Notes: a model not told the origin generated them from the sequence alone. A stretch of 64,000 nucleotides of DNA from Paenibacillus xylanexedens (GCF_001908275.1 NZ_CP018620.1:3348001-3412000), one strand, 5' to 3'; positions 53,085-63,687 are shown, counted from the first letter of the stretch. A program made the numbers and translations.

Positions 53085-54182
53085 ATGAGTATGGATTTTA
53101 TTGAAGCAATGAATGAATTGGAACGGGAAAAAGGGATCAGCAAGGATGTGCTGTTTGAAGCGATCGAGGCTGCACTAATTTCCAGCTACAAGCGGAATTT
53201 CAACACGGCCCAGAATGTGCGTGTTGACATGAACCGTAATACGGGAGTTATTCGGGTGTATGCCCGTAAATTGATCGTGGAAGAAGTCCTGGATTCACGT
53301 ACCGAAATTTCATTGCCTGCTGCACGAGAAATCAACCCACACTTCCAGTTGGAAGATATTGCGGAGATTGAAGTTACGCCGCGTGATTTCGGACGTATCG
53401 CGGCACAAACTGCCAAACAGGTAGTGACCCAGCGGATTCGTGAAGCCGAACGCGGCCTGATCTACAACGCTTTCGTAGATAAGGAAGAAGATATCGTTAC
53501 GGGAGTGGTGCAGCGTCAGGATTTGCGCAATATCTACATCGATCTGGGCAAAATCGAAGCGGCTTTACCGCTGACCGAATTGATGCCGAACGAGAAGTTT
53601 GTTCATGGTGACCGTATTAAGGCGTATATCACCAAGGTCGAGAATACGACAAAAGGGCCGCAAATCATTTTGTCCCGTACCCATCCGGGCCTCTTGAAAC
53701 GTCTCTTTGAACTGGAAGTGCCTGAGATCTTTGACGGTGTAGTTGAAATTCGCTCCGTCGCTCGCGAAGCAGGGTTCCGCTCCAAGATTGCCGTTCACTC
53801 CCGCAACGAGGAAGTTGATCCAGTTGGATCTTGTGTAGGTCCTAGGGGAATGCGCGTGCAGACCATTGTGGGTGAGCTGCGCGGTGAAAAAATCGACATC
53901 GTTCGTTTCTCCGATCAGGTAGACGAATATGTTGCTAATGCACTGAGTCCTTCCAAAGTATTGGAAGTTCATGTATTTGAGGAAGAAAAGATGGCTCGGG
54001 TTATCGTTCCGGACTATCAACTGTCCCTCGCAATTGGTATCAAAGGCCAAAATGCCAGATTGGCAGCCAAATTAACCGGCTGGAAAATCGACATTAAGAG
54101 CGAGAGCCAGGCGGAACAGGAATTCGGCAGAGAAAAAGATTCTTCTTCTGAAATGCATCAGGATTCCGTCTCCGTCGACTAA
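53085..54182 (+). CDS. nusA: Transcription termination/antitermination factor NusA
   Basis: NusA binds RNA polymerase and nascent RNA to modulate pausing and termination. The N-terminal RNAP-binding domain begins MSMDFIEAMNELEREKGISKDVLFEAIEAAL. S1 (EEDIVTGVVQRQDLRNIYIDLGKIEAALP) and two KH domains (VDPVGSCVGPRGMRVQTI and LAIGIKGQNARLAAKLTGWKIDI) follow. About 365 residues, the short Firmicute form without acidic C-terminal repeats. ATG 53085 has GAAAGGGGGA. Confidence 0.96.
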   Translation: MSMDFIEAMNELEREKGISKDVLFEAIEAALISSYKRNFNTAQNVRVDMNRNTGVIRVYARKLIVEEVLDSRTEISLPAAREINPHFQLEDIAEIEVTPRDFGRIAAQTAKQVVTQRIREAERGLIYNAFVDKEEDIVTGVVQRQDLRNIYIDLGKIEAALPLTELMPNEKFVHGDRIKAYITKVENTTKGPQIILSRTHPGLLKRLFELEVPEIFDGVVEIRSVAREAGFRSKIAVHSRNEEVDPVGSCVGPRGMRVQTIVGELRGEKIDIVRFSDQVDEYVANALSPSKVLEVHVFEEEKMARVIVPDYQLSLAIGIKGQNARLAAKLTGWKIDIKSESQAEQEFGREKDSSSEMHQDSVSVD

Positions 54183-54207
54183 AGTAAAGTACGGGGGGCG
54201 CTGACGT

Positions 54208-54513
54208 ATGAAACCAAAAAAAGTGCCGCTGCGCAAATGTGTGGCATGCCAAGAAATGATGCCCAAAAAGCAGCTGATTCGCATTGTTAAAACGCCAGAG
54301 GATGAAGTGCTGATCGATTTGACTGGCAAAAAATCCGGACGTGGTGCCTATTTATGCGGCAAAGAGTCCTGTTTTAAGCTCGCACTCAAAAACCGGGCTT
54401 TGGATCGGGCGTTAAAAGGCAAAGTCTCACCTGAAATTTACGAGCAATTAGCAGCTGACTTCATCGCGGTTGAGGATGAATTCAAAGCAGCACAGGAGCG
54501 TGAACATGACTAA
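54208..54513 (+). CDS. rnpM: RnpM (YlxR) RNA-binding protein
   Basis: This 101-residue YlxR-family protein has RKCVACQEMMPKKQLIRIVK, then GRGAYLCGKESCFKLALKNRALDRALK, the conserved Cys/Arg pattern. YlxR has recently been described as an RNase P modulator (RnpM). It lies between nusA and ylxQ as in B. subtilis. RBS is CGGGGGGC, and it overlaps ylxQ by 8 bases. Confidence 0.93.
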   Translation: MKPKKVPLRKCVACQEMMPKKQLIRIVKTPEDEVLIDLTGKKSGRGAYLCGKESCFKLALKNRALDRALKGKVSPEIYEQLAADFIAVEDEFKAAQEREHD

Positions 54514-54835
54514 TATTAAAACGCTGTCTTATTTGGGACTCTCTATGCGTGCAGGTAAACTTGTAACAGGTGAAGAAATTGTACTTAAAGCGATCCGTTC
54601 TTCCGAAGCTAAAATGGTTATTGTTGCGGGTGACGCCTCAGCCAATACACAAAAGAAATTTCGCGATAAATGCGGAACTTATAAGGTTCCTCTGTTGATC
54701 GGATTTGACCGGGATAGTCTGGGTTCAAGTATCGGTAAAGACACGCGTGTTGTTCTTGCAGTAACGGATCGAGGGTTTGCAAAAATGATCTCCAAGCAAG
54801 TCGGTATAATGTCGGAGGTGGAGTATATTGAGTAA
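54506..54835 (+). CDS. ylxQ: YlxQ, L7Ae-family ribosomal-like protein
   Basis: The roughly 109-residue L7Ae/L30e/S12e/Gadd45-family protein probably binds kink-turn [47 protein letters not shown] is characteristic. ATG 54506 with CAGGAGCG is chosen over the earlier in-frame codon, which would overlap rnpM by 44 bases. Its end overlaps the infB start by 8 bases, so rnpM, ylxQ and infB form a coupled string. Confidence 0.92.
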   Translation: MTNIKTLSYLGLSMRAGKLVTGEEIVLKAIRSSEAKMVIVAGDASANTQKKFRDKCGTYKVPLLIGFDRDSLGSSIGKDTRVVLAVTDRGFAKMISKQVGIMSEVEYIE

Positions 54836-57413
54836 ACAAGAAAACAAGGATAAATTGCGGGTTTATGAATATGCGAAGTCCCTTAATATGAGTAGTAAAG
54901 AAATTATAACCATTCTTAAAAAGCTGGAAATTCCCGTAAACAATCATATGAGTGTCATGGAGAATGGTTCAGTCGGTAAGGTGGAACAATTTTTTAAAGA
55001 TATAAAATCCACTGCTGCTTCGAAACAAGGCAATGATGCAAAACCAGTTGCTACTTCGGCGGTGCGCAGTGACAAACCAGTGGACAGCAACAAACCGGCC
55101 GGCGGAGTGAACACGCCGATTAGCAGCAACCCATCCGGTAGTCCCGTACAAACAAAAATACAACAGGAAAAGCAGGTAGGTATGAACAATAGACCAAATT
55201 CCAACAATAACAATGGCACCCAAAGACCCAGCGGCCAAGACAGCCGCAACAGAACGAACTCTTCCCAAGGCTCAAGCCAAGGAGGACAATCAACTAACCG
55301 TCCAAGACCAGCTCAAGGTGGACAAAGCAGTACTGCATCCCGTCCGCAAGGAACGGGTCAACGTCCGAATAACAGCGGTGGCGGTCAAGTAAGAACTTCA
55401 GGCCCTAACAGCGGTGGTAATACAGGTACTGCTGGCAACCGTAGCGGTGGCCAAGGTCAGAGCCAAGGACAAGGCCAACGTAGAAGCGGCCCAGGTGGTA
55501 CTACTGGCAGCAACAACAATAGTGGTAACCGTTCGAACAGCGGTGGCGGTGGACGTCGTTATGATGACAACCGTGGCGGCAACTTCCGTGGTAACCGTGG
55601 TGGCAAGAACAACCGCAACAGAAATCAACAACAGTACCAACAACGTGAGAAAATTGATAACACACCTAAGAAAATCATCGTTCGTGGTGATATGACCGTT
55701 GGTGAAACAGCGAAGTTGCTCCATAAGGATGCTTCCGAAGTTATCAAAAAACTCATCGCTATGGGCGTTATGGCAACAATAAACCAAGAGCTTGATATCG
55801 AAACGATCCTTCTGCTTTCAGGTGAATTCGGTGTTGAGGTTGAAGTGAAGATTGTGCTTGAAGATGACCGTTTCGAAACACTGGAAGAGAATGATGATGC
55901 TGCTGACTTGCAGGCTCGTCCACCAGTAGTTACGATCATGGGTCACGTTGACCATGGTAAAACTACTTTGCTGGATGCGATTCGTTCCACGAATGTATCC
56001 GATGGCGAAGCAGGCGGAATCACGCAACATATCGGTGCATATCAAGTTGAAATTAATAACAAAAAGATCACGTTCCTGGATACTCCGGGTCACGAAGCGT
56101 TTACAGCGATGCGTGCACGTGGCGCACAAGTTACGGATATGACGATTATTGTCGTAGCTGCGGATGACGGTGTTATGCCACAGACCATTGAGGCGATTAA
56201 CCATGCCAAAGCTGCTGGACTACCAATCATCGTGGCTGTCAACAAAATTGACAAGCCGGGCGCTGATCCAGATAAAGTGAAACAAGAATTAACCAGCTAT
56301 GAACTCGTTCCTGAAGAGTGGGGCGGAGATACCATCTTTGTTAACGTGTCAGCGAAACAAAGAATGGGTCTGGAAGGTCTGCTTGAAATGATTCTGCTGG
56401 TTGCAGAAGTGAACGAATACAAAGCGAACCCGGACAAACGTGCCCGTGGTACAGTGATTGAAGCCGAGCTGGATAAAGGACGTGGCCCAGTTGCACGTAT
56501 CCTCGTACAGCACGGTACATTGAAAGTCGGCGATGCTTTCGTAGCAGGTAACTGCTTCGGTCGTGTTCGTGCGATGGTCAATGACAAAGGTCGCAAATTG
56601 AAAGAAGCTGGACCTTCAACACCTGTAGAAATCACAGGTCTGACTGAAGTTCCAGGTGCGGGAGATCCATTCATGGTGTTTGAAGATGAGCGCAAAGCGC
56701 GTTCCATCGCTGACAAACGTTCGATCACGCAACGTGAATCCGATCTGGGTACGCATACTCGTGTGACGTTGGATGATCTGTTCCAGCACATCAAAGATGG
56801 CGAGATCAAAGATCTGAACGTAATCATCAAAGGTGATGTACAAGGTTCGGTTGAAGCATTGAAAGGTTCCCTTGCGAAGATCGAAGTTGAAGGTGTACGC
56901 GTGAAAATTATTCATAGCGGCGCTGGTGCAATCACAGAATCCGACATCATTTTAGCTGCAGCATCCAATGCTATCGTGATCGGTTTCAACGTTCGTCCTG
57001 ATAACCAGGCGAAATCAACTGCAGATCAAGAGCAAGTAGACATTCGTCTGCATCGCGTGATCTACAGTGTTATCGAAGAAATTGAACAAGCGATGAAAGG
57101 TATGCTTGATCCGATCTACAAAGAAAAAGTTATCGGTCATGCTGAAGTTCGGAGCACGTTCTCCATCAGTAAAGTGGGTACCATCGCTGGTTGTATGGTT
57201 ACCTCGGGTAAAATTACGCGTTCTGCGGAAGCACGCCTGATTCGTGATGGTATTGTCCTTTACGAAGGTAAGCTGGATTCCCTGAAACGTTATAAAGATG
57301 ATGCCAAAGAAGTAGCACAAGGTTACGAGTGCGGTATCACACTTGATAAATATAATGATCTCAAAGAAGGCGACGTTATCGAAGCCTTCATTATGGAGAC
57401 CGTACAACGATAA
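54828..57413 (+). CDS. infB: Translation initiation factor IF-2 with long Gly/Asn/Arg-rich N-terminus
   Basis: IF-2 brings initiator tRNA to the ribosome. The N-terminus [34 protein letters not shown] is the IF2_N motif. A second such motif follows the low-complexity region. The GTPase core has GHVDHGKTT (from residue 372), DTPGHEAF and NKIDKP. Domains II-IV end in [16 protein letters not shown]. At 861 residues it is longer than B. subtilis IF-2 (716); the excess is the Gly/Asn/Gln/Arg/Ser-rich stretch at about 117-271. Start is TTG with CGGAGGTGG. Confidence 0.97.
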   Translation: MSKQENKDKLRVYEYAKSLNMSSKEIITILKKLEIPVNNHMSVMENGSVGKVEQFFKDIKSTAASKQGNDAKPVATSAVRSDKPVDSNKPAGGVNTPISSNPSGSPVQTKIQQEKQVGMNNRPNSNNNNGTQRPSGQDSRNRTNSSQGSSQGGQSTNRPRPAQGGQSSTASRPQGTGQRPNNSGGGQVRTSGPNSGGNTGTAGNRSGGQGQSQGQGQRRSGPGGTTGSNNNSGNRSNSGGGGRRYDDNRGGNFRGNRGGKNNRNRNQQQYQQREKIDNTPKKIIVRGDMTVGETAKLLHKDASEVIKKLIAMGVMATINQELDIETILLLSGEFGVEVEVKIVLEDDRFETLEENDDAADLQARPPVVTIMGHVDHGKTTLLDAIRSTNVSDGEAGGITQHIGAYQVEINNKKITFLDTPGHEAFTAMRARGAQVTDMTIIVVAADDGVMPQTIEAINHAKAAGLPIIVAVNKIDKPGADPDKVKQELTSYELVPEEWGGDTIFVNVSAKQRMGLEGLLEMILLVAEVNEYKANPDKRARGTVIEAELDKGRGPVARILVQHGTLKVGDAFVAGNCFGRVRAMVNDKGRKLKEAGPSTPVEITGLTEVPGAGDPFMVFEDERKARSIADKRSITQRESDLGTHTRVTLDDLFQHIKDGEIKDLNVIIKGDVQGSVEALKGSLAKIEVEGVRVKIIHSGAGAITESDIILAAASNAIVIGFNVRPDNQAKSTADQEQVDIRLHRVIYSVIEEIEQAMKGMLDPIYKEKVIGHAEVRSTFSISKVGTIAGCMVTSGKITRSAEARLIRDGIVLYEGKLDSLKRYKDDAKEVAQGYECGITLDKYNDLKEGDVIEAFIMETVQR

Positions 57414-57438
57414 GCAAGGAAGCATGAGGTGAACAACT

Positions 57439-57798
57439 ATGGCTAAGATTCGTACAGGTAGAGTGGGCGAGCAGATCAAGAAAGAAATAAGTCTGCTCAT
57501 CCAGTCTGAACTGAAAGATCCACGTATCGGCTTTATTACGGTAACGGGAGTCGAAGTGACAGGAGACTTGTCGCAAGCCAAAGTTTATCTGAGTGTCTTC
57601 GGTGAACAGGAACAAAAAGATAACACGCTGAAAGCTCTGGCAAAAGCAAATGGATTTTTGCGTTCCGAGCTGGGCAAACGTATCCGGTTCCGGCATGTTC
57701 CCGAGTTGATATTTAAGATTGACGAATCCATCGCGTATGGCAGCCGAATTGAGAAGCTGCTTGGCGATATTGGTTCCGACAAGAACGAATCCCAGTAA
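57439..57798 (+). CDS. rbfA: 30S ribosome-binding factor A
   Basis: RbfA is a cold-shock assembly factor for the 30S subunit with a KH-like fold. [50 protein letters not shown] and [29 protein letters not shown] are standard. 119 residues. It follows infB by 25 bases. YlxP, which sits between infB and rbfA in B. subtilis, is absent. Confidence 0.96.
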   Translation: MAKIRTGRVGEQIKKEISLLIQSELKDPRIGFITVTGVEVTGDLSQAKVYLSVFGEQEQKDNTLKALAKANGFLRSELGKRIRFRHVPELIFKIDESIAYGSRIEKLLGDIGSDKNESQ

Positions 57799-57817
57799 CA
57801 GAATAGAGGAGACGGCA

Positions 57818-58795
57818 ATGCACACTTATGAACAGGCGCTCCAGGCCGGAAAGCAATTTCTGCTGGAGCATGATGATTACCTGGTCGTGTCGCATGTACA
57901 GCCGGACGGTGACGCAGTCAGCTCGACGGTAACGGTGGGCTGGCTGCTGTCATGTCTGGGTAAGACATTCACGATGATTAATGAAGGTGAAATCCCTGGG
58001 CGCATGCAATTTTTGTGGGAAGCAGGCAACATTGTGAACATGACCGAACAACCACCGCAGCGAAAATATAAAGCTGTTATCTGTGTGGATTGTGCAGACT
58101 TTGCCAGAGTAGGTTTGACACGTCATTATTTTGAAGATGATGCTGTTATCTTGAATATTGATCATCACCCTACAAATGACGGTTATGGTACAGTCAACAT
58201 CATTAAGTCTGATGCTGCTGCAACGGCTGAAATCTTGTTCGATTTTCTTAACCTGTTCCAAGTAACATGGGATAAAGATGTTGCGACGGCAGTTTATACA
58301 GGATTGCTTACCGATACAGGTGGATTCCGCTATGCGAACACCAGCCCAAATGTAATGACAACGGCTTCCAGACTGCTTGAACATGGCGTGGATGGACCCT
58401 ATCTCGCCCAAACCTTGTTGGAGCAGGTGACTCTTCCGCAAGTTCGGATTTTGAATCAGGCACTATCAAGCCTGCAGATGACAGATGATGGAAAGATAGC
58501 CTGGGTTGTTATTACACCAGATGATATGGTGGCTTGTGGAGCAGCTAATGAAGATCTTGAAGGGGTAGTGAACTATCCGCGCAACATTCAGGGCGTGGAA
58601 GTTGGTATCTTTTTCAAAGTCATCAACGAGAATGCAGTCAAGGTTTCTTTGCGTTCAGCTGGTAAGATTGATGTTGCTGCACTAGCACAGACCTTTGGCG
58701 GAGGCGGGCATGTGCTCGCAGCCGGATGTCGTCTGGAAGGCAGACTTGATGATATTGTCGCAAAAGTGCTGAAGCAGGTGAATTCACAATGGTAA
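57818..58795 (+). CDS. nrnA: NrnA, DHH-family nanoRNase/pAp phosphatase
   Basis: NrnA degrades very short RNAs and dephosphorylates pAp. The DHH-type metal site is visible as VVSHVQPDGDAVSS, VICVDCADFARV and LNIDHHPTNDGYG. The DHHA1 domain ends in FGGGGHVLAAGCRLEG. About 325 residues. ATG 57818 has AGAGGAGA 5 bases upstream. In B. subtilis nrnA (ytqI) is elsewhere, but rbfA-nrnA-truB is common in other Firmicutes. It overlaps truB by 7 bases. Confidence 0.94.
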   Translation: MHTYEQALQAGKQFLLEHDDYLVVSHVQPDGDAVSSTVTVGWLLSCLGKTFTMINEGEIPGRMQFLWEAGNIVNMTEQPPQRKYKAVICVDCADFARVGLTRHYFEDDAVILNIDHHPTNDGYGTVNIIKSDAAATAEILFDFLNLFQVTWDKDVATAVYTGLLTDTGGFRYANTSPNVMTTASRLLEHGVDGPYLAQTLLEQVTLPQVRILNQALSSLQMTDDGKIAWVVITPDDMVACGAANEDLEGVVNYPRNIQGVEVGIFFKVINENAVKVSLRSAGKIDVAALAQTFGGGGHVLAAGCRLEGRLDDIVAKVLKQVNSQW

Positions 58796-59712
58796 AGCCA
58801 TTTGAAGGTGTACTTCCGGTATATAAACCGGCGGGATTTACTTCTCATGATGTTGTAGCCAAAATGCGTCGCATTCTCAAAATGAAGCGCATTGGGCATA
58901 CGGGCACACTTGACCCACAAGTTACAGGCGTTCTGCCGCTCTGTCTCGGACGGGCGACACGTGTGGTGGAGTACATGCAGGAGCTTCCGAAGGAATATCT
59001 GGCTACGCTGAGATTGGGACTGTCTACTGACACAGAGGATATGACAGGGGAAGTCATTGAGCGGGCTGAAACGACTGTGGAAGTAACACAGGAACAGGTT
59101 CAACAGGTGCTTGAGCAGTTTCTGGGCACGATCTCACAGGTACCACCTATGTATTCTGCGGTAAAGGTAGACGGCAAACGTCTTTATGAGCTTGCTCGTG
59201 AAGGTAAGACGGTAGAGCGTAAGAGCCGTGAGGTCACAATCTATGAGCTCGAACTTACAGGGATTGAGACTCAGGGTGAGACCACCGATATATCCTTTCG
59301 GGCCTTATGTTCAAAAGGTACTTATATTCGGACATTGTGTGTAGACATTGGCCGGCAACTTGGATATCCATCAACCATGGTTCAACTTGAGCGTACGATA
59401 TCGGCAGGTATCTCTGCAGATCGTTGTCTTCGTATTGAAGAAGTGGAACAACTTATGGCTGAAGGGACATTGGCGGAGGCGCTGATTCCTGTTGACGAGG
59501 CTATTGCTTTAATTCCGGCCCACAAGGTTGGAGAAGAACAGGCCAAAGGAGCACTGCAAGGTCAGAAACTGTCTGCGCGTCTTCTGGAACCGCCTGTAGA
59601 GCAACCTGGTTTATTGCGGTTGTATGCTCAGGATGGTACGTTTCTGGGGATATTTGAACGGGATGAACTAAAACCAACGGTGAGGGCAGTTAAAGTCTTT
59701 TTGCCGGAATAA
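58789..59712 (+). CDS. truB: tRNA pseudouridine-55 synthase TruB
   Basis: TruB makes pseudouridine 55 in the T loop of tRNA, next to the base that TrmFO methylates. The catalytic aspartate is D42 in IGHTGTLDPQVTGVLPLCLGRATR. VPPMYSAVKVDGKRLYELAREG and CSKGTYIRTLCVDIG are conserved. 307 residues including a C-terminal PUA-like part. Starts within the last codons of nrnA. Confidence 0.96.
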   Translation: MVKPFEGVLPVYKPAGFTSHDVVAKMRRILKMKRIGHTGTLDPQVTGVLPLCLGRATRVVEYMQELPKEYLATLRLGLSTDTEDMTGEVIERAETTVEVTQEQVQQVLEQFLGTISQVPPMYSAVKVDGKRLYELAREGKTVERKSREVTIYELELTGIETQGETTDISFRALCSKGTYIRTLCVDIGRQLGYPSTMVQLERTISAGISADRCLRIEEVEQLMAEGTLAEALIPVDEAIALIPAHKVGEEQAKGALQGQKLSARLLEPPVEQPGLLRLYAQDGTFLGIFERDELKPTVRAVKVFLPE

Positions 59713-59782
59713 AGAGGTTTCGGGCTTGGAGTTGTGGTGATGCTCAAGCTTGGCCTATCTAGTGAAATGCAGGTGAATGATT

Positions 59783-60721
59783 GTGAAAACCGTAATGCTA
59801 ACCTATCCGCAGACGTTACATTCGACTGAGCTGAGCACACTGCCCCAAGTGCTTGCGATTGGTCAATTCGACGGACTGCATCTCGGACATGCAAGTGTCA
59901 TTTTATCAGCTGTCCGCATTGCGCGGGAAACGGGCATGCAGGCAGCGGTCATGACCTTTCATCCACATCCGAAGGAAGTTATGCGCAAAGGGGATTACGA
60001 GGGTTATTTAACTCCCTTGAGAGATAAAGAAGACATCTTGGCAGGAATGGGCGTTGATGTACTCTATGTGGTGGAGTTCAATGAAGATTTCTCACGGTTG
60101 ACGCCGCAACAATTCGTACACGACCTGTTGATTCCTCTTCAGACAAGAACAGCGGTGGTGGGTTTTGACTTCCGTTTTGGTCACAAGGGTGCAGGGGATG
60201 AACAACTTCTTCGTACTTTGGGAGAAGGAGAGATGACGGTGGAAACCGTTCCTCCTTTCTTGTTAAATGGTGAAAAAGTGAGCAGTTCTCTCATTCGTGG
60301 CCTGTTGAAGCGTGGGGAGATGGATGAGGCCAGTCAGTGGCTTGGCCGACCTTACAGCATCAGAGGAACTGTCATTCACGGGGAGAAGCGTGGACGAACG
60401 ATTGGATTTCCTACAGCGAACCTTGAACTCACGGATCATTACGTTACCCCGTCGAAGGGTGTTTACGCTGTTCGTGTGCAGTATGGCGAACAGGAACTGC
60501 ATGGCGTAATGAATCTCGGTGTGAAACCTACGTTTCACGAAAGCGGGATGAAACCTACGTTTGAAGTGCACCTGCTTGATTTTGATGGACACTTGTATGA
60601 CCAGGAACTAAAGGTTGAGCTCGTTCACTATATTCGTGCAGAACGAAAGTTTGACTCCATTGAGGCATTGATTAGCCAGATTCGTGAAGATGCATTAACT
60701 GCCGGCCGCCTGTTATCTTAA
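59783..60721 (+). CDS. ribF: Bifunctional riboflavin kinase/FAD synthetase
   Basis: RibF (RibC in B. subtilis) makes FMN and FAD. The nucleotidyltransferase N-domain has AIGQFDGLHLGHASVI and MTFHPHPKEVM. VGFDFRFGHKGAGD and SSSLIRGLLKRG follow. The riboflavin kinase domain has HGEKRGRTIGFPTANL. GTG 59783 sits 6 bases after AGGTGA and is preferred over ATG 59777, which abuts it. About 312 residues. It ends the nusA/infB operon. Confidence 0.95.
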   Translation: MKTVMLTYPQTLHSTELSTLPQVLAIGQFDGLHLGHASVILSAVRIARETGMQAAVMTFHPHPKEVMRKGDYEGYLTPLRDKEDILAGMGVDVLYVVEFNEDFSRLTPQQFVHDLLIPLQTRTAVVGFDFRFGHKGAGDEQLLRTLGEGEMTVETVPPFLLNGEKVSSSLIRGLLKRGEMDEASQWLGRPYSIRGTVIHGEKRGRTIGFPTANLELTDHYVTPSKGVYAVRVQYGEQELHGVMNLGVKPTFHESGMKPTFEVHLLDFDGHLYDQELKVELVHYIRAERKFDSIEALISQIREDALTAGRLLS

Positions 60722-60748
60722 AGGTTCAGGATTAAATGCATGTTTACA

Positions 60749-60778
60749 TTTACTTTAACTAGGCAATTATGATATACT
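60749..60778 (+). promoter_or_regulatory. Promoter of rpsO
   Basis: TTTACT (60749-60754), 18-base spacer, TATACT (60773-60778) with TG one base before (extended -10). It lies about 100 bases before rpsO and gives S15 its own transcript. Confidence 0.6.
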
Positions 60779-60784
60779 GTACTA

Positions 60785-60880
60785 CGTTGTCGATTGAGGC
60801 AACATTAACCTTGGCTTGGTTGCTTGCTCTCACCGGCGGTGACGAGGCTAATGGCGATTATATTGAAGGAGGTGAACAGG
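60785..60880 (+). promoter_or_regulatory. rpsO 5' leader, candidate S15-binding RNA
   Basis: About 95 untranslated bases with short complementary stretches (for example TTGTCGATTGAGGCAA and CACCGGCGGTG) precede the S15 start. S15 represses its own synthesis through leader structures in several bacteria, including Bacillaceae. The fold here is inferred, not resolved. Confidence 0.4.
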
Positions 60881-61150
60881 ATGGCATTGACTCAAGAACG
60901 TAAACAACAACTGATCGACGAGCACAAAACTCACGAGTCCGATACAGGATCTCCAGAGGTGCAAGTTGCTATCCTTACGGAAAACATCACAAGTTTGACA
61001 GACCACTTGCGTACGCATAAGAAAGACCACCACTCACGTCGTGGACTTTTGAAAATGGTAGGTCAACGTCGTAAGCTTTTGGCTTACGTGAAAAACAAAG
61101 ATGTTAAACGTTACAGCGCACTGATCGAAAAACTCGGATTGCGTCGTTAA
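60881..61150 (+). CDS. rpsO: 30S ribosomal protein S15
   Basis: S15 is a primary binder of 16S r[39 protein letters not shown] and [20 protein letters not shown] are invariant family sequences. 89 residues. ATG 60881 has GAAGGAGGTGAACAGG; the longer frame upstream is leader. A strong terminator follows. Confidence 0.98.
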   Translation: MALTQERKQQLIDEHKTHESDTGSPEVQVAILTENITSLTDHLRTHKKDHHSRRGLLKMVGQRRKLLAYVKNKDVKRYSALIEKLGLRR

Positions 61151-61172
61151 TTATCGTACATGTTTTCAAAAT

Positions 61173-61240
61173 CAACCTGGCTGTTATCCGTCATTCTTTT
61201 GTCTAAAAGGACAAGCGGAACTTACAGCCGGGTTGTTTTG
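61173..61240 (+). terminator. Strong terminator after rpsO
   Basis: CAACCTGGCTGT (61173-61184) pairs with ACAGCCGGGTTG (61224-61235) over 12 bp with one T-G wobble, followed by TTTTG. The loop contains a further TTGTC/GACAA stem. Confidence 0.8.
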
Positions 61241-61273
61241 TAGATGAACATGTTGCCATATATTTGTAGATGG

Positions 61274-61295
61274 GGCTCCGTGAGGAGCTTTTGTT
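61274..61295 (+). terminator. Small GNRA-loop hairpin with T tract in the pnp leader
   Basis: GCTCC and GGAGC pair across a GTGA tetraloop, followed by TTTTGTTGTG. It lies 115 bases before pnp and could act as an attenuator or RNase-processing site in the pnp leader. Confidence 0.5.
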
Positions 61296-61409
61296 GTGCA
61301 GGTTAGCATGTTGAAAGATCCATACATAGCTAATGAATGCAGGACAAGCAGGAAATACTGTGAATATGCAGAATCCATTGAATTAGGAACGAATAAAAGG
61401 AGGGGTTTC

Positions 61410-63512
61410 ATGGAACAGCGTGTTGAAATGCAGCTTGGTGGAAGAAAGCTTACGCTTGAGACCGGGCGTTTGGCCAAGCAGGCTAATGCTGCCGTTAAGG
61501 TAACATACGGGGATACCGTGGTATTGTGTACCGTGACAGCATCAAGTGAGCCGAAAGATCTGGACTTTTTCCCATTAACGGTGAACTATGAAGAAAGATT
61601 GTACGCCGTAGGTAAAATCCCGGGAGGATTTATTAAACGTGAAGGCAGACCGAGTGAGAAAGCCATTCTTTCAAGCCGTCTGACAGACCGTCCAATTCGT
61701 CCTTTGTTCCCGGAAGGCTTCCGGAATGATGTACAAGTTCTGAATATCGTTATGAGTGTGGATCAGGATTGCGAACCGCAAATCGCTGCAATGATTGGTA
61801 CATCAGCAGCATTGAGCATTTCGGATGTTCCATTCAGCGGACCGATTGGTGGCGTGAAAGTGGGACGTATTGATGGCGAGTTCATCATTAACCCAACGAT
61901 TGCACAGCTTGAAGTCAGTGATATTGAACTGGTCGTTGCAGGAACCAAGGATGCCATCATGATGGTTGAGGCCGAAGCAAACGAAGTTCCGGAAGAAGTG
62001 ATGCTCGAAGCAATCATGTTTGGACATGATGAGATCCAAAACATTATTGCTGTAATCGAACAACTCGTCCAAGTTGCTGGAAAAGAAAAAATGGCTGTTA
62101 AGTTGCGTACCGTTAATGCTGAAGTTAACAACAGTGTGCGTGAATTCGCCAGCGCTCGTCTGGTCGAAGCGGTTAAAATCGCCGAGAAGCATGCTCGTCA
62201 AGATGCAATCGATGTAGTGAATGACGAAACCGTTGCTCACTTTGAAGAGAAATATATCGAAAGTCCGGAATTGTTCAAAGACGTGAAGGAAGTTCTGCAC
62301 GATATCGTCAAAGAAGAAGTGCGCCGTCTGATCACGCATGATAAAGTTCGTCCGGACGGACGTGGACTTGCTGAAATTCGCCCAATTGAATGTGATACAT
62401 CTCTGCTGCCACGTGCACATGGTACAGGACTGTTTACACGCGGTCAAACGCAAGCACTTAGCGTTTGTACACTTGGTGCACTGGGTGATGTTCAGATTTT
62501 GGACGGAATCAGTCTTGAAGAAACGAAACGATTCATGCATCACTATAACTTCCCACCATTCAGCGTAGGCGAAGCGCGTCCATTGCGTGCTCCAGGTCGT
62601 CGCGAAATCGGACATGGTGCTCTGGGTGAGCGCGCGCTTTCTAAAGTGATTCCTTCCGAAACGGATTTCCCATACACGATTCGTTTGGTATCTGAAGTTC
62701 TGGAATCCAACGGCTCATCATCTCAGGCAAGTATCTGTGCCAGCACTTTAGCTATGATGGATGCAGGTGTACCAATCAAAGCTCCAGTTGCGGGTGTAGC
62801 TATGGGTCTGATCAAAGATGGAGATCATGTATCCATTCTGAGTGATATTCAAGGTATGGAAGATCACCTCGGTGACATGGACTTTAAAGTAGCTGGAACA
62901 CCTGAAGGTGTAACTGCAATTCAAATGGACATCAAAATTGCTGGTATTAATCGTCAAATTTTGTCTGATGCATTGGCGCAAGCCAAAGAAGGTCGTATGC
63001 ACATTTTGGGCAAAATGAACGAAATTTTGAAAACTCCACGTGAGCAGTTATCACAATATGCGCCTAAAATTACAACGATGCATATCAATCCGGACAAAAT
63101 CCGTGATGTTATCGGTGCAGGTGGTAAAATTATCAATAAAATCATCGAAGAAACCGGTGTTAAAATTGATATTGAACAGGATGGACGTGTCTTTATCGCT
63201 TCTTCTAACCAAGAGATGAATGATAAAGCCAAAGCGATCATCGAAGGTATTGTGCGCGAAGTATTGGTCGGCGAGATTTATGTCGGCAAAGTAAAACGCG
63301 TAGAAAAATTCGGTGCATTTGTTGAAGTACTTCCGAACAAAGAAGGTCTGGTACACATCTCGCAACTGTCAACTGAACGTGTTGCCAAAGTGGAAGATGT
63401 TGTAGCTATCGGTGATTCCATTACGGTAAAAGTAACGGAAATTGACCCACAAGGTCGAATCAACTTGTCCCGTAAAGCAGTTTTGACTGCTGAAGCTCCG
63501 GCTCAATCCTAG
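61410..63512 (+). CDS. pnp: Polynucleotide phosphorylase
   Basis: PNPase degrades RNA 3' to 5' by phosphorolysis. The 700 residues hold two RNase PH domains ([32 protein letters not shown], and [18 protein letters not shown] with [27 protein letters not shown]), KH ([20 protein letters not shown]) and S1 ([32 protein letters not shown]). ATG 61410 has AAAAGGAGGGG. Upstream in-frame starts are leader. Terminator follows. Confidence 0.97.
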   Translation: MEQRVEMQLGGRKLTLETGRLAKQANAAVKVTYGDTVVLCTVTASSEPKDLDFFPLTVNYEERLYAVGKIPGGFIKREGRPSEKAILSSRLTDRPIRPLFPEGFRNDVQVLNIVMSVDQDCEPQIAAMIGTSAALSISDVPFSGPIGGVKVGRIDGEFIINPTIAQLEVSDIELVVAGTKDAIMMVEAEANEVPEEVMLEAIMFGHDEIQNIIAVIEQLVQVAGKEKMAVKLRTVNAEVNNSVREFASARLVEAVKIAEKHARQDAIDVVNDETVAHFEEKYIESPELFKDVKEVLHDIVKEEVRRLITHDKVRPDGRGLAEIRPIECDTSLLPRAHGTGLFTRGQTQALSVCTLGALGDVQILDGISLEETKRFMHHYNFPPFSVGEARPLRAPGRREIGHGALGERALSKVIPSETDFPYTIRLVSEVLESNGSSSQASICASTLAMMDAGVPIKAPVAGVAMGLIKDGDHVSILSDIQGMEDHLGDMDFKVAGTPEGVTAIQMDIKIAGINRQILSDALAQAKEGRMHILGKMNEILKTPREQLSQYAPKITTMHINPDKIRDVIGAGGKIINKIIEETGVKIDIEQDGRVFIASSNQEMNDKAKAIIEGIVREVLVGEIYVGKVKRVEKFGAFVEVLPNKEGLVHISQLSTERVAKVEDVVAIGDSITVKVTEIDPQGRINLSRKAVLTAEAPAQS

Positions 63513-63550
63513 GATACCGAAGCGACAGGTTATAAATGGATAGATTGAAT

Positions 63551-63586
63551 GAAGAGACAGAATGTGAATTTCTGGCTCTTTTTTTA
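63551..63586 (+). terminator. Terminator after pnp
   Basis: AAGAGACAGAA (63552-63562) pairs with TTCTGGCTCTT (63570-63580) with one mismatch, followed by a run of T. It separates pnp from the next gene. Confidence 0.85.
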
Positions 63587-63687
63587 ACGTTTAAATACGT
63601 AAAGCAAGGATGAAACCATGGCTTAGCATTCATATTTTTGCCCTTGTCCTCATATGATGGGGACAAAGACGGCGGGAGGATGGAGCT

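Noticed and set aside
55414..55695. Val/Ala-rich alternative frame inside the infB low-complexity region
   Set aside because: It is the frame-shifted reading of Gly/Asn/Arg repeats, with no RBS.
60263..60592. - strand open frame opposite ribF
   Set aside because: Antisense shadow of the riboflavin kinase domain without start signals.
61296..61409. N-terminal extension of pnp by 38 residues
   Set aside because: The PNPase family start and RBS are at 61410; the upstream part is leader.
61803..62615. 270-residue open frame on the - strand opposite pnp
   Set aside because: Composition is that of an antisense shadow of pnp; no start signal.
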